Shown piece by piece: positions 52,082 through 60,756 of a DNA stretch of 64,000 bases. The stretch's first letter is position 1, and every line of letters begins with the position of its first letter. Position numbers and translations under genes: made by a program. Source of the DNA: Nocardia asteroides (GTDB lineage: Bacteria; Actinomycetota; Actinomycetes; Mycobacteriales; Mycobacteriaceae). The DNA lies in the NCBI RefSeq assembly GCF_021183625.1, contig NZ_CP089214.1, positions 124,001-188,000 of the forward strand, written 5' to 3'. Below the pieces are notes generated by a model. It had not been told where the DNA came from. It did no database searches and saw only the letters and a list, made by a program, of their open reading frames with translations.

Positions 52082-52110
52082 GGGCCCCGGCGCCATTGGC
52101 GCCGGGGCCC
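52082..52110. terminator. Strong GC-rich hairpin in front of merR
   Basis: GGGCCCCGGCGCC and its exact complement surround ATT: a 13-bp perfect stem, 31 bp upstream of the merR start. There is no U run on either side, so it could be an attenuating leader hairpin, an operator or a bidirectional terminator rather than a classical terminator. Confidence 0.45.
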
Positions 52111-52202
52111 GGAAGAGTTACGAGGGGTATTCCGACATCATCACTCGGCCGGTGCGGCCGGTGCCCGGAATCTGGCGGGCGTGTGAAGTCGGGTCGAGTT
52201 GT

Positions 52203-52344
52203 TCAGTAGGCCACCTCCCGGGATCGGTTGCTATCTCTGCGGTACTGCGTCCCCGCCCCCCGGCGGTCCGGCCTACTGCACCGGATTCTCTTCTCCGTCG
52301 GGGAGGGGCGAGGGTGCTGCTCTCCGGGCAGTTCCCCTGCCCGG
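52203..52344. ncRNA. Structured intergenic region, candidate small RNA or leader
   Basis: In a 467-bp gap (52052-52518), CAGTAGGCC (52203-52211) pairs perfectly with GGCCTACTG (52270-52278), enclosing CCGCC-CCCC-GGCGG. An independent hairpin, CCGGGCAG-TTCCC-CTGCCCGG, follows at 52324-52344. Long-range perfect pairing plus nested hairpins suggests a folded RNA. I could not match it to a known riboswitch or sRNA, and its strand is unknown: on the minus strand it could be the merR leader. Confidence 0.35.
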
Positions 52345-52518
52345 CTACCAGTCCTTCTGTTCTCGACGAGAGAGACGTTAGTAGCTTCTCGGCAGAATGT
52401 CTACACCCGGGAGAGCAGGTTTTGCCCGCGGGATCGGTGGCATACCGAGGGGGTCTCATTACCCTGGGTTTCGGGGTCCGGAGCGGCGTCCGAGGCGGTA
52501 GCAGAACGGGGGGTGGTC

Positions 52519-52800
52519 GTGGACAGCGACGATCTGGAAGCCGAACTCGCCGATGCGATCACGCGACTGGGCGGGCTCGGCCCCGCGCCGACCCGCGCCG
52601 AGGTCCAGGTGCTGCGCGAGCGGGTCGGGGTGCTGTACAGCAGGCTGTCGCGCACCGTGCCCGACGGACCCCGCCTCGACCGGCTGCACGCCGCCCTGCG
52701 CGACGCCGAAGAGCTGCTGGTCCACGCCGCCGAGCGCGCCGACCGCGCGGTCACCGTCGCGCATATCGTCGCCGCCCGCCGCCGGGCCGCGCCGCGCTGA
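52519..52800 (+). CDS. Small helical protein of unknown function
   Basis: A 93-residue protein, all alpha by composition, with heptad-like spacing (LEAELADAITRLGGL, LRERVGVLYSRLSRTV, LDRLHAALRDAEELLVHAAERADRAVTVAHIVAARRR). GTG 52519 is preferred because a run of G lies at ribosome-binding distance; GTG 52513 is possible. It may be a small coiled-coil adaptor. It lies before the ANTAR gene on the same strand, separated by a hairpin. Confidence 0.6.
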   Translation: MDSDDLEAELADAITRLGGLGPAPTRAEVQVLRERVGVLYSRLSRTVPDGPRLDRLHAALRDAEELLVHAAERADRAVTVAHIVAARRRAAPR

Positions 52801-52852
52801 CCCCCTCGATCGCGATCCGCCGCTCCGCTCCTGTCGGAAACCTGCTCGACGC

Positions 52853-52889
52853 CGACCTCTCGCCGGACGAAAATTCTCCGGCGAGGTCG
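52853..52889 (+). terminator. Hairpin after the 93-aa gene
   Basis: CGACC and TCGCCGGA pair with TCCGGCGA and GGTCG (13 pairs, 2-base bulge, 9-base loop), 52 bp after the stop. It is a probable transcription stop for the small gene, without a clear U tract. Confidence 0.45.
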
Positions 52890-53015
52890 ATCGGCGGGAC
52901 GAAACGGGTATGCCTCGATTGCAGCGGCCGTGGCCGCTGGCGGGGCCGGGCCCGCAGCGGTGACAGCTGCCGCGGGACCGGGCGATCCGCAGGTTCGGAC
53001 CGAGAGCGAGAGGGC

Positions 53016-53693
53016 ATGGGCGGCACACGGCAGACGGAGTCGCGCGAGGGGATCGATGCCGCGGGCGCGGTGGCGCCGGTGTGTGTCGGCCGGTTCGGGT
53101 ACCGCCCGGACGAGCGGACGATGTGGTGGACCGGGGAGACCGCGCCGCGCTCGGCGGCTGCCGATGCCGGGGACGGGCAGCTGGGCCTGGAGCTGCTGCT
53201 GGCGCAGGTCCACCCGCTGGACCGGGCGGCCCTGGCCGCGGCGCTCGCCGGTGACCGGCGGTTCTGCGTGCGGGTGCGGTTGCCCGACGCCGCCGGGACC
53301 GAGCGCACGCTGATCCTGTTCGCCGACCGGGCGGGCGGTGCGGACCGGCCGGGTTCGGAGTTCGAGGGGTTCTACATCGACCTCACCGACGAACTCGCCG
53401 TGCAGCACAAGGCGCTGCTGGACGAGGCGTTGCCGCGCATGGTGCGGACCGGCGCGGCGGTCGAACAGGCCGTCGGCATGCTGCAGCTGGTCTACGGTGT
53501 CACCGCGGACAAGGCCGGGGAGCTCCTGGCCTGGCGCGCGGAGGTGACCGGGCTGCCGGTGGCGGAGTTCGCCGCGCGGCTGTGCGCCGTTGTCTCCGGG
53601 GCGGGCGCCGCGGCGTCGGCGGAGGTGCGGTCGCGAGTCGATGATCTGCTGCTGACCCTGCACGAGCGCATGGGCGCCGACCGGGAGCGGTAG
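53016..53693 (+). CDS. ANTAR domain-containing protein
   Basis: A 225-residue protein with an N-terminal PAS-like region ([20 protein letters not shown] through [10 protein letters not shown]) and a C-terminal ANTAR RNA-binding domain ([42 protein letters not shown] in outline). ANTAR proteins bind paired RNA hairpins and prevent termination. ATG 53016 has AGAGGG upstream. It lies between the 93-aa gene and cspA; what the PAS-like region senses is unknown. Confidence 0.87.
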   Translation: MGGTRQTESREGIDAAGAVAPVCVGRFGYRPDERTMWWTGETAPRSAAADAGDGQLGLELLLAQVHPLDRAALAAALAGDRRFCVRVRLPDAAGTERTLILFADRAGGADRPGSEFEGFYIDLTDELAVQHKALLDEALPRMVRTGAAVEQAVGMLQLVYGVTADKAGELLAWRAEVTGLPVAEFAARLCAVVSGAGAAASAEVRSRVDDLLLTLHERMGADRER

Positions 53694-53795
53694 CGCCGGA
53701 GCCGTGCACCGGCATTTGTGCGGTGGCTCACGTTCGAAGACAGCACGGCCCCGGTGTGACATCCTTGAGAGGAGTACGAGTTGTCGCAGTGACAG

Positions 53796-53826
53796 CCCGG
53801 CTTGCTACAGAAAGCAACACAAAGTA
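53796..53826 (+). promoter_or_regulatory. Conserved leader of cspA (shared by both copies)
   Basis: ACAGAAAGCAACACAAAGTA directly before the ATG is identical to the leader of the 28757 copy, and CCCGGCT four bases further upstream is also shared. It has no clear Shine-Dalgarno sequence, so it probably carries translational control, as cspA leaders do elsewhere. Confidence 0.6.
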
Positions 53827-54030
53827 ATGACGCAAGGCAGTGTGAAGTGGTTCAACGGCGAAAAGGGCTTCGGCTTCATCGCGCAAGACGGGGGCGGTCC
53901 TGACGTCTTCGTGCACTACTCCGCGATCTCCGGATCCGGTTTCAAGTCCCTCGATGAGGGCCAGCGTGTCGAGTTCGACGTCGAGCAGGGCCAGAAGGGC
54001 CCGCAGGCCGCGAGCGTCCGCGCCGTCTGA
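53827..54030 (+). CDS. Cold-shock protein, CspA family (plus copy)
   Basis: A 67-residue single-domain cold-shock protein with RNP1 (GEKGFGFIA) and RNP2 (VFVHYSAI). It differs from the copy at 28757 at five positions, all in the last 18 residues, and DNA similarity extends through the leader and terminator. The two genes are in opposite orientation 25 kb apart, an inverted duplication. Here it follows an ANTAR gene. Confidence 0.95.
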   Translation: MTQGSVKWFNGEKGFGFIAQDGGGPDVFVHYSAISGSGFKSLDEGQRVEFDVEQGQKGPQAASVRAV

Positions 54031-54043
54031 CAATCGTCTGACC

Positions 54044-54072
54044 CGAAACCCGCGCCAACGGCGCGGGTTTCG
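54044..54072 (+). terminator. Rho-independent-type terminator of cspA (plus copy)
   Basis: CGAAACCCGCGCC and its complement around AAC make a 13-bp stem 13 bp after the cspA stop. The stem sequence is identical to that after the other cspA copy. GTGCGTTAA follows. Confidence 0.75.
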
Positions 54073-54096
54073 TGCGTTAACGGGCCTCCTACGCCG

Positions 54097-54498
54097 TCAC
54101 CTGCCGCGGCGCAGGACCAGCACGGCGCCGACCAGCGCCCACACCACCGCCAGCGCGACCCCGAGCCCGAGCGGGTAGGCCCGGTCGAGCACCGAGGGGT
54201 TGTCCGGCATGGCGCCGCCGCGCCCGAGCACCGGCAGCGCGAGCAGTGCCAGGGTGACGGTGCACAGCGCGCCGCACGCGGCAGGCGCCCACCAGCGGGC
54301 GGGTAGTATCCGGCGCGCGCCGAGCCCGGCGGCGGCGCAGAGCGGCGCGAAAACCGCGTCGTGCAGCAGGATTCCGAGGCCGAACCACCAGGCGACCGAG
54401 ATCAGCTCCGGCCGGGCCAGGTCGAGCAGCGCGGCGATGCCGTACCAGCCGAGGGCGATCCCGGCCGCGAGCAGCGCGGCGCGGAGGGCGAGCATCAT
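54097..54498 (-). CDS. Four-helix membrane protein
   Basis: A 133-residue protein with four predicted membrane helices and a short external loop (AMPDNPSVLDRAYPLG). Family not recognised. ATG 54498 overlaps the stop of the oxidoreductase gene (ATGA). It is the last gene of a five-gene operon, all joined by ATGA overlaps. It may be a small subunit or anchor for the molybdopterin protein. Confidence 0.75.
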   Translation of the reverse strand: MMLALRAALLAAGIALGWYGIAALLDLARPELISVAWWFGLGILLHDAVFAPLCAAAGLGARRILPARWWAPAACGALCTVTLALLALPVLGRGGAMPDNPSVLDRAYPLGLGVALAVVWALVGAVLVLRRGR

Positions 54499-55649
54499 GC
54501 GAGCACCTCGATCCGGGCCAGCCACTTGGTCTGGAGCACGCCGGGCCGGTTCGGGGCGATGAGCCGGCACGGGTAGCCGTGGTCGAGATCGAGCGGCTGC
54601 CCGTTGATCGTCAGCGCGACGAGCGTGTCGGCGGCGGCGACGTGGACGGCGGGCAGGATCGAGGTCCGGTAGATCCCCGACTCCTCCAGCGACTCGACGC
54701 GCACCGCGCCGCCGCGGTAGCCGACGCTGTCGAGGAGGTCCCGCAGCCGGACCCCGGACCACTCCGCCGAGGCCGACCAGCCCTCCACGCAGGCGATCGG
54801 CAGCCGCGCGGAGGTCTGCGGCAGCGCGGCCAGCTCGTCGGGGCCGAACTCGCGGCGGCGTTCACCGGCGGCCACGATCAGGCGGTAGGCGGGGTTGCGG
54901 GCCCGGTCGACGACCCCGGCGGCGACGGCGGTGCGGTTGACCGGAACCCCCTGCGGTCCCTCGCCGCTGCGCGGCGCCAGCACCGCGAGCCACCGCAGGA
55001 ACGGGACCGACTGGCCCGCCACCGCCAGCCCGGCGACGGCGGCGGCGATCCAGCCCGCGTTCAGCACCGCGCGCCGGGAGATTCCGGAGCTGGGCGGGGA
55101 GTTCACCGGGCGGTCGAGGGCGGAACGGATCACCGGGAGCTTCACCGCCAGGTGCACGGCCAGCGCGCCGAGCGCCACGTAGGCCATGGCGTAGTGCGCG
55201 GGCGGGAAGAAGAATTTCCACGGGTAGAGCTGGGCGATGTTGGCCAGCCCGGTGGCCAGCTGGAAGATCACCGACCCGACCAGCAGCGCGATCGAGCCGC
55301 GCTCGGCGAGTACCAGCGGCGAGAGCCGGGGCCGCTGGAACAGCCGGGGGTAGACCGCCCACAGCTTCACCAGCAGCAGCGGGATGGCCGCGACCCCGGC
55401 GATCACGTGCAGGCCCTGGGTGACCCGATACAGCCACACGGGGTGCGCGGGCCAGGAGAACCAGTCCGGCGGATGCTGGATCCAGTGGCTGAGCAGCCCG
55501 GTCACGAAACACACCAGGATGGCGACCCCGAGCGGAATGCCTGCGCGGGCGGCGATCTCCGCGCCGCGCGCCGGACTCGCCGGTTCGTTGGCGGGGTGAT
55601 CGCCCGGCTGCGGCGGGTCCGGGAACTCGTCGCGAGTCCGGCCGTTCAT
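54495..55649 (-). CDS. Cytochrome-b-like membrane protein fused to sulfite-oxidase-type molybdopterin domain
   Basis: A 384-residue fusion. Residues 35-165 hold four membrane helices with histidines suited to heme (HWIQHPPDW, LHVIAG, HYAMAY, HLAVK). A fifth helix (GWIAAAVAGLAVAGQ) leads to an external sulfite-oxidase-like domain from about 235, with the molybdenum-ligand Cys in LPIACVEGWSASAEWSGV and the closing PNRPGVLQTKWL. It probably passes electrons between an external substrate and the quinone pool. Overlaps both neighbours at ATGA. Confidence 0.87.
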   Translation of the reverse strand: MNGRTRDEFPDPPQPGDHPANEPASPARGAEIAARAGIPLGVAILVCFVTGLLSHWIQHPPDWFSWPAHPVWLYRVTQGLHVIAGVAAIPLLLVKLWAVYPRLFQRPRLSPLVLAERGSIALLVGSVIFQLATGLANIAQLYPWKFFFPPAHYAMAYVALGALAVHLAVKLPVIRSALDRPVNSPPSSGISRRAVLNAGWIAAAVAGLAVAGQSVPFLRWLAVLAPRSGEGPQGVPVNRTAVAAGVVDRARNPAYRLIVAAGERRREFGPDELAALPQTSARLPIACVEGWSASAEWSGVRLRDLLDSVGYRGGAVRVESLEESGIYRTSILPAVHVAAADTLVALTINGQPLDLDHGYPCRLIAPNRPGVLQTKWLARIEVLA

Positions 55650-56281
55650 GCCGATACCGCACGGCGGGCGCGGTCGAGCCAGGCGATGTGGCGCCCGTGC
55701 ACCTCGGCGGTGGCGCGCACCCGGAACCCGGTGGCGGCGGCGAGCTGCCCGGCGTGCTCGATGCCGACCCGGGTCCACGGGAACCACGGCCCCGCGACGG
55801 CCTCGGTCTCCACCCGTTGCAGCAGCCGCACCATCCCGGTGCCGGGCGGGTCGAACTCGACCACGGCCACCCCGTCGGCGGTGAGCAGGGCGCGGGTGCG
55901 GACGAGCAGCCGGTGCGGGTCGGCGCCGATGCCGATATTGCCGTCGGCCAGCAGCGCGTAGGACCAGCGGCCGGCGCCGGGCAGCGGGCCGAACACGTCG
56001 CGCAGCAGCGCGGGCGCGCCGCGGGCCCTGGTCAGCGCGACGGCCAGCGGGGAGACGTCGACGCCGAGCGCGACGACGCCGCGGCGCAGCAGCGCGGCCA
56101 CCAGCCGCCCCGGCCCGCACCCCAGGTCGATGGTCGGTCCGTCGCAGCCCGCGGTGAAGGCGGTGTCGGCGGGTTCGGCGGCGCCGAGCCAGCGCCGGGC
56201 CGGGACCTCGCGCCTCGTCCCGTCCGCGGCGCGAACCCAGCAGTCGTGTCCGGCGAGGGCCCGGTCGAAGGTCTCGGTCAT
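55646..56281 (-). CDS. Class I SAM-dependent methyltransferase
   Basis: A 211-residue methyltransferase. TIDLGCGPGRLVAALLRRGVVALGVDVS (near residue 50) is motif I with the acidic end of strand 2. No membrane segment. ATG 56281 overlaps the DUF2064 gene, and the stop overlaps the oxidoreductase gene. It belongs to a recurrent actinobacterial set with GT2, DUF2064 and the sulfite-oxidase-like protein. Acceptor unknown. Confidence 0.86.
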   Translation of the reverse strand: MTETFDRALAGHDCWVRAADGTRREVPARRWLGAAEPADTAFTAGCDGPTIDLGCGPGRLVAALLRRGVVALGVDVSPLAVALTRARGAPALLRDVFGPLPGAGRWSYALLADGNIGIGADPHRLLVRTRALLTADGVAVVEFDPPGTGMVRLLQRVETEAVAGPWFPWTRVGIEHAGQLAAATGFRVRATAEVHGRHIAWLDRARRAVSA

Positions 56282-56946
56282 CGGGACACCGGGGTGAGCC
56301 GGTGCACGGCCGCGGCGAAGCGGCCACCGGCGAAGGCGGCGACCCGCAGCGCGTCGTCGAAGTGGTCCACGTCGGAGTGCGTGGCCAGCGTGCGCACCGG
56401 AATCCCGCAGCGGCGCAGGGCGTCCCGGGTGAGCAGCCCGGTCCGCGCGGTGGACATCGGCACCCCGGCAAGGGCGCGCGCGGGTTGCGGGGTCGGCAGC
56501 CCGAGCGCCCACCAGCCGCCGTCGGTGGCCGGGCCGAGCACCGCCTCGCCGGTGCCCGCGAGCTCGGTCGCGGCCGTGGTCAGCTCGGCGGGGGAGAGCT
56601 GCGGGGTGTCCATGCCGATCTGCAGCACCGGAAGCCCGGCGCGGGCGGCGTCGGCGTGCGCGTTGGCCAGCCGTTCGCCGAAGGTCCGGCCGCGCTGGGG
56701 CAGCACCTCGAAGCGGGCGAGCAGCGCGCGCACCTCGGCGGCGCGCTCGGCGGCGGCGAGATCGCCGGTGAACGCGACGACCCGGTGCCCGACCTCGGCG
56801 TCCAGCACCGCCTCCAGGGTGTCGAGCAGCGCGGCGGCGGCTAGGTCGGCGGCCTCGCGCGGGGTGAGCGGCGGGCTCAGCCTGGTCTTGGCGAACCCGG
56901 CGACCGGCGCCTTGGCGATGACGAGAAGCGTTGCCGGACAGGTCAT
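56278..56946 (-). CDS. DUF2064 / TIGR04282-type glycosyltransferase
   Basis: A 222-residue nucleotidyl/glycosyltransferase-like protein. LLVIAKAPVAGFAKTRLSPPLTPREAA is the signature start, and LQIGMDTPQLSPAEL with GPATDGGWWALGL follows. TIGR04282 enzymes were tied to arsenosugar synthesis, but most members, as here, lack arsenic genes nearby. ATGA overlaps at both ends bind it to the GT2 and methyltransferase genes. Confidence 0.88.
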   Translation of the reverse strand: MTCPATLLVIAKAPVAGFAKTRLSPPLTPREAADLAAAALLDTLEAVLDAEVGHRVVAFTGDLAAAERAAEVRALLARFEVLPQRGRTFGERLANAHADAARAGLPVLQIGMDTPQLSPAELTTAATELAGTGEAVLGPATDGGWWALGLPTPQPARALAGVPMSTARTGLLTRDALRRCGIPVRTLATHSDVDHFDDALRVAAFAGGRFAAAVHRLTPVSR

Positions 56947-57605
56947 GACAGCACCGCCAGGAAGTCACGGGTGGCGCGCGCCGAGCCGCGCAGGGAGCCG
57001 GAGACCTTGGAGACGCCGCCGGCGCGGGGCCGGTAGCCGATGTCGAACTCGACGATCCGCCAGCCCGCCGCCGCGGCCCGCACCAGCAGCTCGAGCGGGT
57101 AGCCGAAGCGCGGGTGCAGCGGGCCGAGCGCCAGCAGCGCGTCGCGGCGCGCCACCCGCATGGCGCCGATGTCGTGCACCGGAACGCCGCGGCGGCGCAG
57201 CCGGGCGGCGATCACCCGGTTGCCGAGCCGGGCGTGCCATGGCCAGCAGCCGCGCCGCACCGGCCTGCGCCGCCCGACCGCGAGGTCGGCGCCCGCGGTC
57301 ACCGCGCCGACCAGCGCGGGGAGCTCGCCGGGGTCCATGGAGCCGTCGCCGTCGAGCACGGCGACCAACCCGGTCGCCGCGGCGGCGATCCCGGCCTGCA
57401 CGGCGGCGCCGTAGCCGGGAGCCGGTTCGGAGATCACCCGCGCCCCCGCGGCGCGGGCGACGGCGGCGGTCCCGTCGGTCGAGCCGTTGTCGACCACGAG
57501 GACGCGGTAGCCCCCGGGAACGGCGGCGAGTACTTTCGGCAACGCTTCAGCTTCATCGCGGCACGGGATGACGACGGTCACGCCGTCCATGCTTTCGGTC
57601 ACCAT
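56943..57605 (-). CDS. Family 2 glycosyltransferase (DPM1/polyprenyl-type)
   Basis: A 220-residue GT2 enzyme: VTVVIPCRDEAEALPKVLAAVP, VLVVDNGSTDGTAAVARAAGA, VAVLDGDGSMDPGEL (metal-binding DGD) and a C-terminal GYPLELLVRAAAAGWRIVEFDIGYRPRAGG-type block. No membrane anchor. ATG 57605 is the first start; ATG 57590 is an alternative. First gene of the five-gene operon, 111 bp from a divergent GT-C-like gene. Confidence 0.9.
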   Translation of the reverse strand: MVTESMDGVTVVIPCRDEAEALPKVLAAVPGGYRVLVVDNGSTDGTAAVARAAGARVISEPAPGYGAAVQAGIAAAATGLVAVLDGDGSMDPGELPALVGAVTAGADLAVGRRRPVRRGCWPWHARLGNRVIAARLRRRGVPVHDIGAMRVARRDALLALGPLHPRFGYPLELLVRAAAAGWRIVEFDIGYRPRAGGVSKVSGSLRGSARATRDFLAVLS

Positions 57606-57716
57606 GTCGACGCTATGCCCCGGAGCGTCCGAATGAGCCCATGAACCCGTGACGAAAATCTGACGTCTGTTCCGAACACCGGAAACTCCGGGCGGCGCGG
57701 CCCTAGGGTCGGTGCC

Positions 57717-59048
57717 GTGCCCGACCTCACCGAGACCGCGCGCGAGCCGCGCCTCGCCCGCGCCGACCTGCTCGCCGCCGGGGCGGGGTTGACCATTGTT
57801 GCCCTGGCATTCGTGGTCCCGCGAATAGCCAGCGAACAGTGGCGGCTCTCGCTCTACGCCGCCGCCGCGCCGATCTTCGGGAGCTTCGTCCCGCACATCG
57901 GCTGGGGCACGGTCCCCGCGATCGCGCTCGCCGCCGCGGTGATCACCACCGGCCCGGCGCTGGCCGCCCGGCTCTCCCCGCCCCGGCTGCTGACCCTGAG
58001 CTACCTCACCGCGCTGGGGTGGGCCCTTGCCCTCGCGCTGGTCGACGGCTGGGAACGCGGATTCGCTGGACGCTTCGCCGACGTGAACGAGTACCCGCAC
58101 GAGGTGCCCGGCGTCACCGATATCGGCGCCATGCTGCGTGGGTTCTCCGGCCGCATCCTCGACTTCCAGCCCGACTCCTGGACCACGCACGTCTCCGGGC
58201 ACCCGCCGGGCGCGCTGCTGTTCTTCGTGCTGCTCGACCGGGCGGGGCTCGGCGGGCCGGTGTGGGCGGCGTGGGCCTGCGTGCTGATCGGCTGCACCGC
58301 GGTGCCCGCGGTGGCGGTGGCGCTGACCGCGCTCGGGGCAGCGGAGCGGGCGCGCGCGGCACTGCCGTTCCTGGTGCTCGCCCCGGCCGCGCTGTGGATC
58401 GCGGTCTCGGCCGACGCGATGTTCGCCGCGGTCGCCGCCTGGGCGGTCGCGCTGCTCGCGATCGCGACCCGGCCCGGCCGGACCCCGGTCGCGCTGGGCG
58501 CCGGGCTGCTGTTCGGGCTGGCGATCTTCCTCAACTACGGGCTGGTCCTGATGGCGTTCCCGGCTGTCGCGGTGCTGATCGCCGGGCGCACCGCCCGCCC
58601 GCTGCTGCCCGCGCTGGCCGGCGCGCTGGCGGTGGTCGCGGCCTTCGCGCTGGCCGGGTTCTGGTGGCTGGACGGCTATCACCTGGTGGTCGAGCGCTAC
58701 TACCAGGGCATCGCGACCACGCGGCCGTTCGGCTACTGGTGGTGGGGCAATCTCGCCGCGACGGTGTGCGCGGTCGGCCTGGCCACCGTGGCCGCGCTGC
58801 CGAGGGTGGCGGCGCGGCTGCGGGCGGCCGACCCGGCCGCGATCCTGGTCGTGGCCGGGCTCTGCGCGGTGCTCGCCGCCGACGTCAGCGGGCTCAGCAA
58901 GGCCGAGACCGAACGGATCTGGCTACCCTTCGACGTGTGGCTGCTGGCTGCTCCCGCGTTCCTGCCGCGCGCCGCGGACCGGATCTGGCTTACCGTGCAG
59001 GCGGTGGGCACGCTGCTGCTCGTCCACCTCGTTCTGACGAATTGGTGA
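57717..59048 (+). CDS. Multi-pass membrane protein, GT-C glycosyltransferase-like
   Basis: A 443-residue membrane protein with about eleven helices. An external acidic loop early in the protein (FADVNEYPHEVPGVTD) and the motif WTTHVSGHPPGALLFF are typical of actinobacterial GT-C-type polyprenyl-phosphate-dependent transferases, but no family is certain. GTG start. It precedes a two-component system by 6 bp, and its divergent partner makes GT2 product, which may be the polyprenyl-sugar donor it uses. Confidence 0.75.
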   Translation: MPDLTETAREPRLARADLLAAGAGLTIVALAFVVPRIASEQWRLSLYAAAAPIFGSFVPHIGWGTVPAIALAAAVITTGPALAARLSPPRLLTLSYLTALGWALALALVDGWERGFAGRFADVNEYPHEVPGVTDIGAMLRGFSGRILDFQPDSWTTHVSGHPPGALLFFVLLDRAGLGGPVWAAWACVLIGCTAVPAVAVALTALGAAERARAALPFLVLAPAALWIAVSADAMFAAVAAWAVALLAIATRPGRTPVALGAGLLFGLAIFLNYGLVLMAFPAVAVLIAGRTARPLLPALAGALAVVAAFALAGFWWLDGYHLVVERYYQGIATTRPFGYWWWGNLAATVCAVGLATVAALPRVAARLRAADPAAILVVAGLCAVLAADVSGLSKAETERIWLPFDVWLLAAPAFLPRAADRIWLTVQAVGTLLLVHLVLTNW

Positions 59049-59054
59049 ACCACC

Positions 59055-59738
59055 GTGTGCATTCTCGTCGCCGATGACGACCCCGTGGTCCGTGAGGTGG
59101 TGCGGCGCTACCTCGAGCGCGACGGGCTGACCGTGCTGGAGACGGCCGACGGCGCCGCGACCACCGCCGCGCTGCGCGACGCGGAGGTCGAGCTCGCCGT
59201 GCTCGACGTCATGATGCCCGCCCCCGACGGCATCGACATCTGCCGCGCCGTGCGCGCGGGCCCGCGCCCGGACCTGCCGGTCATCCTGCTCACCGCGCTC
59301 GGCGAGGAGGAGGACCGGGTGATCGGGCTGGAGGCGGGCGCCGACGACTACGTGACCAAGCCGTTCAGCCCGCGCGAGCTGGCGCTGCGGGTCGCCTCGG
59401 TGCTGCGCCGCGCCCGCCCCGCGCCCGCGCCCGACCGCGGGGTGCTGCGCGACGGCCCGATCGAGCTGCGCCCGGCGGCCCGCTTCGTCGCGGTGCACGG
59501 CAGCGCGGTGGAGCTGACCCCGCGCGAATTCGACCTGCTGGAGTTCCTGCTGCGCCACCCGGGTGCGGTCTTCGCCCGCGAGGAGCTGCTCGCCCGGGTG
59601 TGGGGCTGGGATTTCGGCGACCTCTCCACGGTGACCGTGCACGTGAAACGGCTGCGCGCCAAACTCGGCGACCGGCACCGCATCGACACCGTCTGGGGTA
59701 GGGGCTATGCCTGGCGCCGGGAGCCCGCCGATGGATGA
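59055..59738 (+). CDS. OmpR-family response regulator
   Basis: A 227-residue response regulator. The receiver phospho-acceptor Asp is in [13 protein letters not shown] (near residue 51), with Thr in ILLTALGEE and Lys in [12 protein letters not shown] winged-helix DNA-binding domain follows ([31 protein letters not shown] and [10 protein letters not shown]). GTG is not needed: ATG 59055? The codon here is GTG, read as Met. It overlaps its sensor kinase by 8 bp and probably controls this cluster. Confidence 0.93.
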   Translation: MCILVADDDPVVREVVRRYLERDGLTVLETADGAATTAALRDAEVELAVLDVMMPAPDGIDICRAVRAGPRPDLPVILLTALGEEEDRVIGLEAGADDYVTKPFSPRELALRVASVLRRARPAPAPDRGVLRDGPIELRPAARFVAVHGSAVELTPREFDLLEFLLRHPGAVFAREELLARVWGWDFGDLSTVTVHVKRLRAKLGDRHRIDTVWGRGYAWRREPADG

Positions 59739-60756
59739 GTCGACCGCCCAGCTGATCGGTTACACCGCCGCAGGCTCGCTGCCGGTGGTGCTGGCCGGGG
59801 CGATCGTGCTGCGCTACACCGGGAATCGCTCGCTGACCACCAGCATGGTGGCGCTGGTGCTGATCCCGATCCTCTCGGCGCTGGCGGGCATGGTCGCCGT
59901 CAGCGGGCTGATGTTCACCGAGGAGCTGCACCGCACGCTGGTCGTGCTCGGGGTCGTTGCCGCGGTCACCGTGCCCGCCGCCGTCCTGCTCGGTCGGCAG
60001 CAGGCACGCAAGACCGTGTGGGAGAAACAGATTCGTGAGCAGGAGCGGGCCGCCGAGCAGTCGCGCCGGGAACTCGTCGCCTGGGTCAGCCACGACCTGC
60101 GGACCCCGCTGGCCGGGATCAGGGCCATGTCCGAGGCGCTCGCCGACGGGGTGGTCGCCGGTGACGCCGACGTCACCCGCTACGCCGGCCAGATCGGCCG
60201 GGAGGTGCACCGGCTCTCCGGCATGGTCGACGACCTGTTCGAGATGTCCAAGATCAGCGCGGGCGCGCTGCGGCTCGAGCTGGAACCGGTCGACCTGCGC
60301 GAACTGGTCGACGAGGTGCTGGCCGCCAACCGCACCACCGCCGAACGCGCCGACGTCGCGCTGCACGCCGAGCACCCCGAGACCCGGCTCACCGTCGCCG
60401 CCGACGACCGCGCGCTGGTCCGGGTGCTCACCAACCTGGTCTGCAATGCCATCGCGCACACCCCGCCCGGCGGCCGGGTCGCGATCTCCGCGGGGGCGGG
60501 CGCCGGGCACGCGTGGGCGCGGGTGGACGACACCGGCCCCGGCATCGCCGAGCTCGACCTGCCGCGCATCTTCGACATCGCCTACCGCGGCACCGCCGCC
60601 CGCTCCCCGGTCGCCGCGGACGGACTGCCCGTCGGCAGCGGCATGGGGCTGGCCATCGCCGCCGGGCTGGTGCGCGCGCACGCGGGCGACATCACCGCGG
60701 AGAACCGCGAGCGCGGCTGCCGCTTCGAGGTCCGGCTGCCGCTGCCGCGGTACTGA
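59731..60756 (+). CDS. Sensor histidine kinase
   Basis: A 341-residue membrane sensor with three N-terminal helices (about residues 8-28, 38-60 and 70-88) and little external sequence, so it probably senses within the membrane. The H-box is [15 protein letters not shown] (His near 118); the N-box [21 protein letters not shown] and GSGMGLAIA form the ATP site. ATG 59731 lies within the response-regulator gene. The epimerase gene converges with no gap at 60757. Confidence 0.93.
   Translation: MDESTAQLIGYTAAGSLPVVLAGAIVLRYTGNRSLTTSMVALVLIPILSALAGMVAVSGLMFTEELHRTLVVLGVVAAVTVPAAVLLGRQQARKTVWEKQIREQERAAEQSRRELVAWVSHDLRTPLAGIRAMSEALADGVVAGDADVTRYAGQIGREVHRLSGMVDDLFEMSKISAGALRLELEPVDLRELVDEVLAANRTTAERADVALHAEHPETRLTVAADDRALVRVLTNLVCNAIAHTPPGGRVAISAGAGAGHAWARVDDTGPGIAELDLPRIFDIAYRGTAARSPVAADGLPVGSGMGLAIAAGLVRAHAGDITAENRERGCRFEVRLPLPRY

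Noticed and set aside
52400..52460. GTTT...GGCAT as a further SigF promoter before the 93-aa gene
   Set aside because: The -10 has two mismatches and the spacing is off.
52332..53693. Idea that the ANTAR protein binds the hairpins at 52.2-52.3 kb
   Set aside because: The hairpin loops do not show the paired hexaloop pattern with conserved A1 and G4 expected of ANTAR targets.
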